The notes beneath the pieces were generated by a model. It made no database searches and was not told the origin of the DNA. It saw nothing but the letters and a program-made list of their open reading frames with translations. Both the position numbers and the translations under genes were made by a program. From NCBI GenBank assembly GCA_023434425.1, contig JAEYSS010000125.1, positions 1-13,502 on the forward strand: DNA of 13,502 nucleotides, in the 5' to 3' direction. Below are positions 13,410 to 13,502 of this stretch, in pieces. The first letter of the stretch is position 1. Every line of letters starts with the position of its first letter. This stretch comes from Pseudomonadota bacterium (GTDB lineage Bacteria; Pseudomonadota; Alphaproteobacteria; Ferrovibrionales; Ferrovibrionaceae).

Positions 13410-13502
13410 TCAGGCCAGCGCCATGCGGATGCCTTCGGCGGCATAGAGCAGCGGCGAGAGAAAGCGCTGCTGCATCTCTTCCGCCGTGATGCGGCTGGCA
13501 TG
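13410..13502 (-). CDS. unidentified protein, C-terminal 30 residues (cut by window edge)
   Basis: On the minus strand a frame is open from the window edge to a TGA at 13410-13412. It encodes 30 residues with codon use like that of the surrounding genes (mostly G or C at third positions). The segment RITAEEMQQRFLSPLLYAAE is probably helical. The spacing I-T-x-E-E-x-x-x-R-x-x-x-P-L weakly recalls a helix of 3-hydroxyacyl-CoA dehydrogenases, but the match is too short to name it. It converges on the thioesterase gene with 8 bases between stops. An arginine-rich alternative frame on the same strand looks like a shadow. Confidence 0.45.
   Translation of the reverse strand, partial: HASRITAEEMQQRFLSPLLYAAEGIRMALA

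Noticed and set aside
1..13502. CRISPR arrays, insertion sequences, integrase or phage genes
   Set aside because: No regularly spaced repeats, transposase motifs, terminal inverted repeats or att-like duplications next to the tRNA were seen.

Overview
The window looks like a chromosomal segment of a GC-rich alphaproteobacterium, possibly Rhodospirillales-like. This rests on a GGAAC-N16-TGTT (EcfG-type) promoter in front of a csbD gene, an aerobic ubiquinone gene (coq7), a stand-alone GluQ-RS and the overall gene style. No genus is claimed. Apart from the partial gene at each edge, all genes are intact. They are tightly packed, and several ends overlap by 1 to 25 bases. I see no insertion sequence, phage gene, CRISPR array or integrase.

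Layout. Bases 1-275 (minus) are the start of a DUF2459-type membrane-anchored protein cut by the window edge. Bases 451-957 encode a PagL-like outer-membrane lipid A deacylase. Its 3' end overlaps the convergent gluQRS gene (933-1844, minus). Twenty-five bases upstream of the gluQRS start, a plus-strand pair begins: an AlkA-type DNA glycosylase and an alpha/beta-hydrolase esterase (1870-3278). A small HNH endonuclease follows (3391-3936). A minus-strand operon, DedA/YqaA-type membrane protein, dsbB and coq7, runs from 5566 down to 3948. A tRNA-Leu(CAA) gene (5783-5869) shares a probably bidirectional terminator with the convergent stress gene csbD (5951-6136, minus). A short ribosome-hibernation factor (6359-6751) points away from csbD.

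The right half (6748-13401) is a catabolic cluster. It holds an MFS transporter (minus), then on the plus strand a crotonase-type enoyl-CoA hydratase, a feruloyl-CoA-synthase-type acid:CoA ligase and a thiolase. After these come a MarR repressor (minus) and a divergent 4-hydroxybenzoyl-CoA-type thioesterase (plus). Together they read as uptake, CoA activation, side-chain hydration, thiolysis and release of an aryl acid from a phenylpropanoid-like (hydroxycinnamate) substrate.

The main non-obvious signal is a 21-bp inverted repeat with 9-3-9 geometry and an identical right half-site CATAACAAT. It occurs once in each of the two divergent intergenic regions of this cluster (8271-8291 and 12907-12927) and, as far as I could see, nowhere else in the window. 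It is the best candidate for the MarR operator and would tie transporter, catabolic operon, repressor and thioesterase into one regulon. A 3-hydroxyacyl-CoA dehydrogenase, needed to link hydratase and thiolase, is not visible in the window. The partial gene at the right edge (13410-13502, minus) is of uncertain identity.
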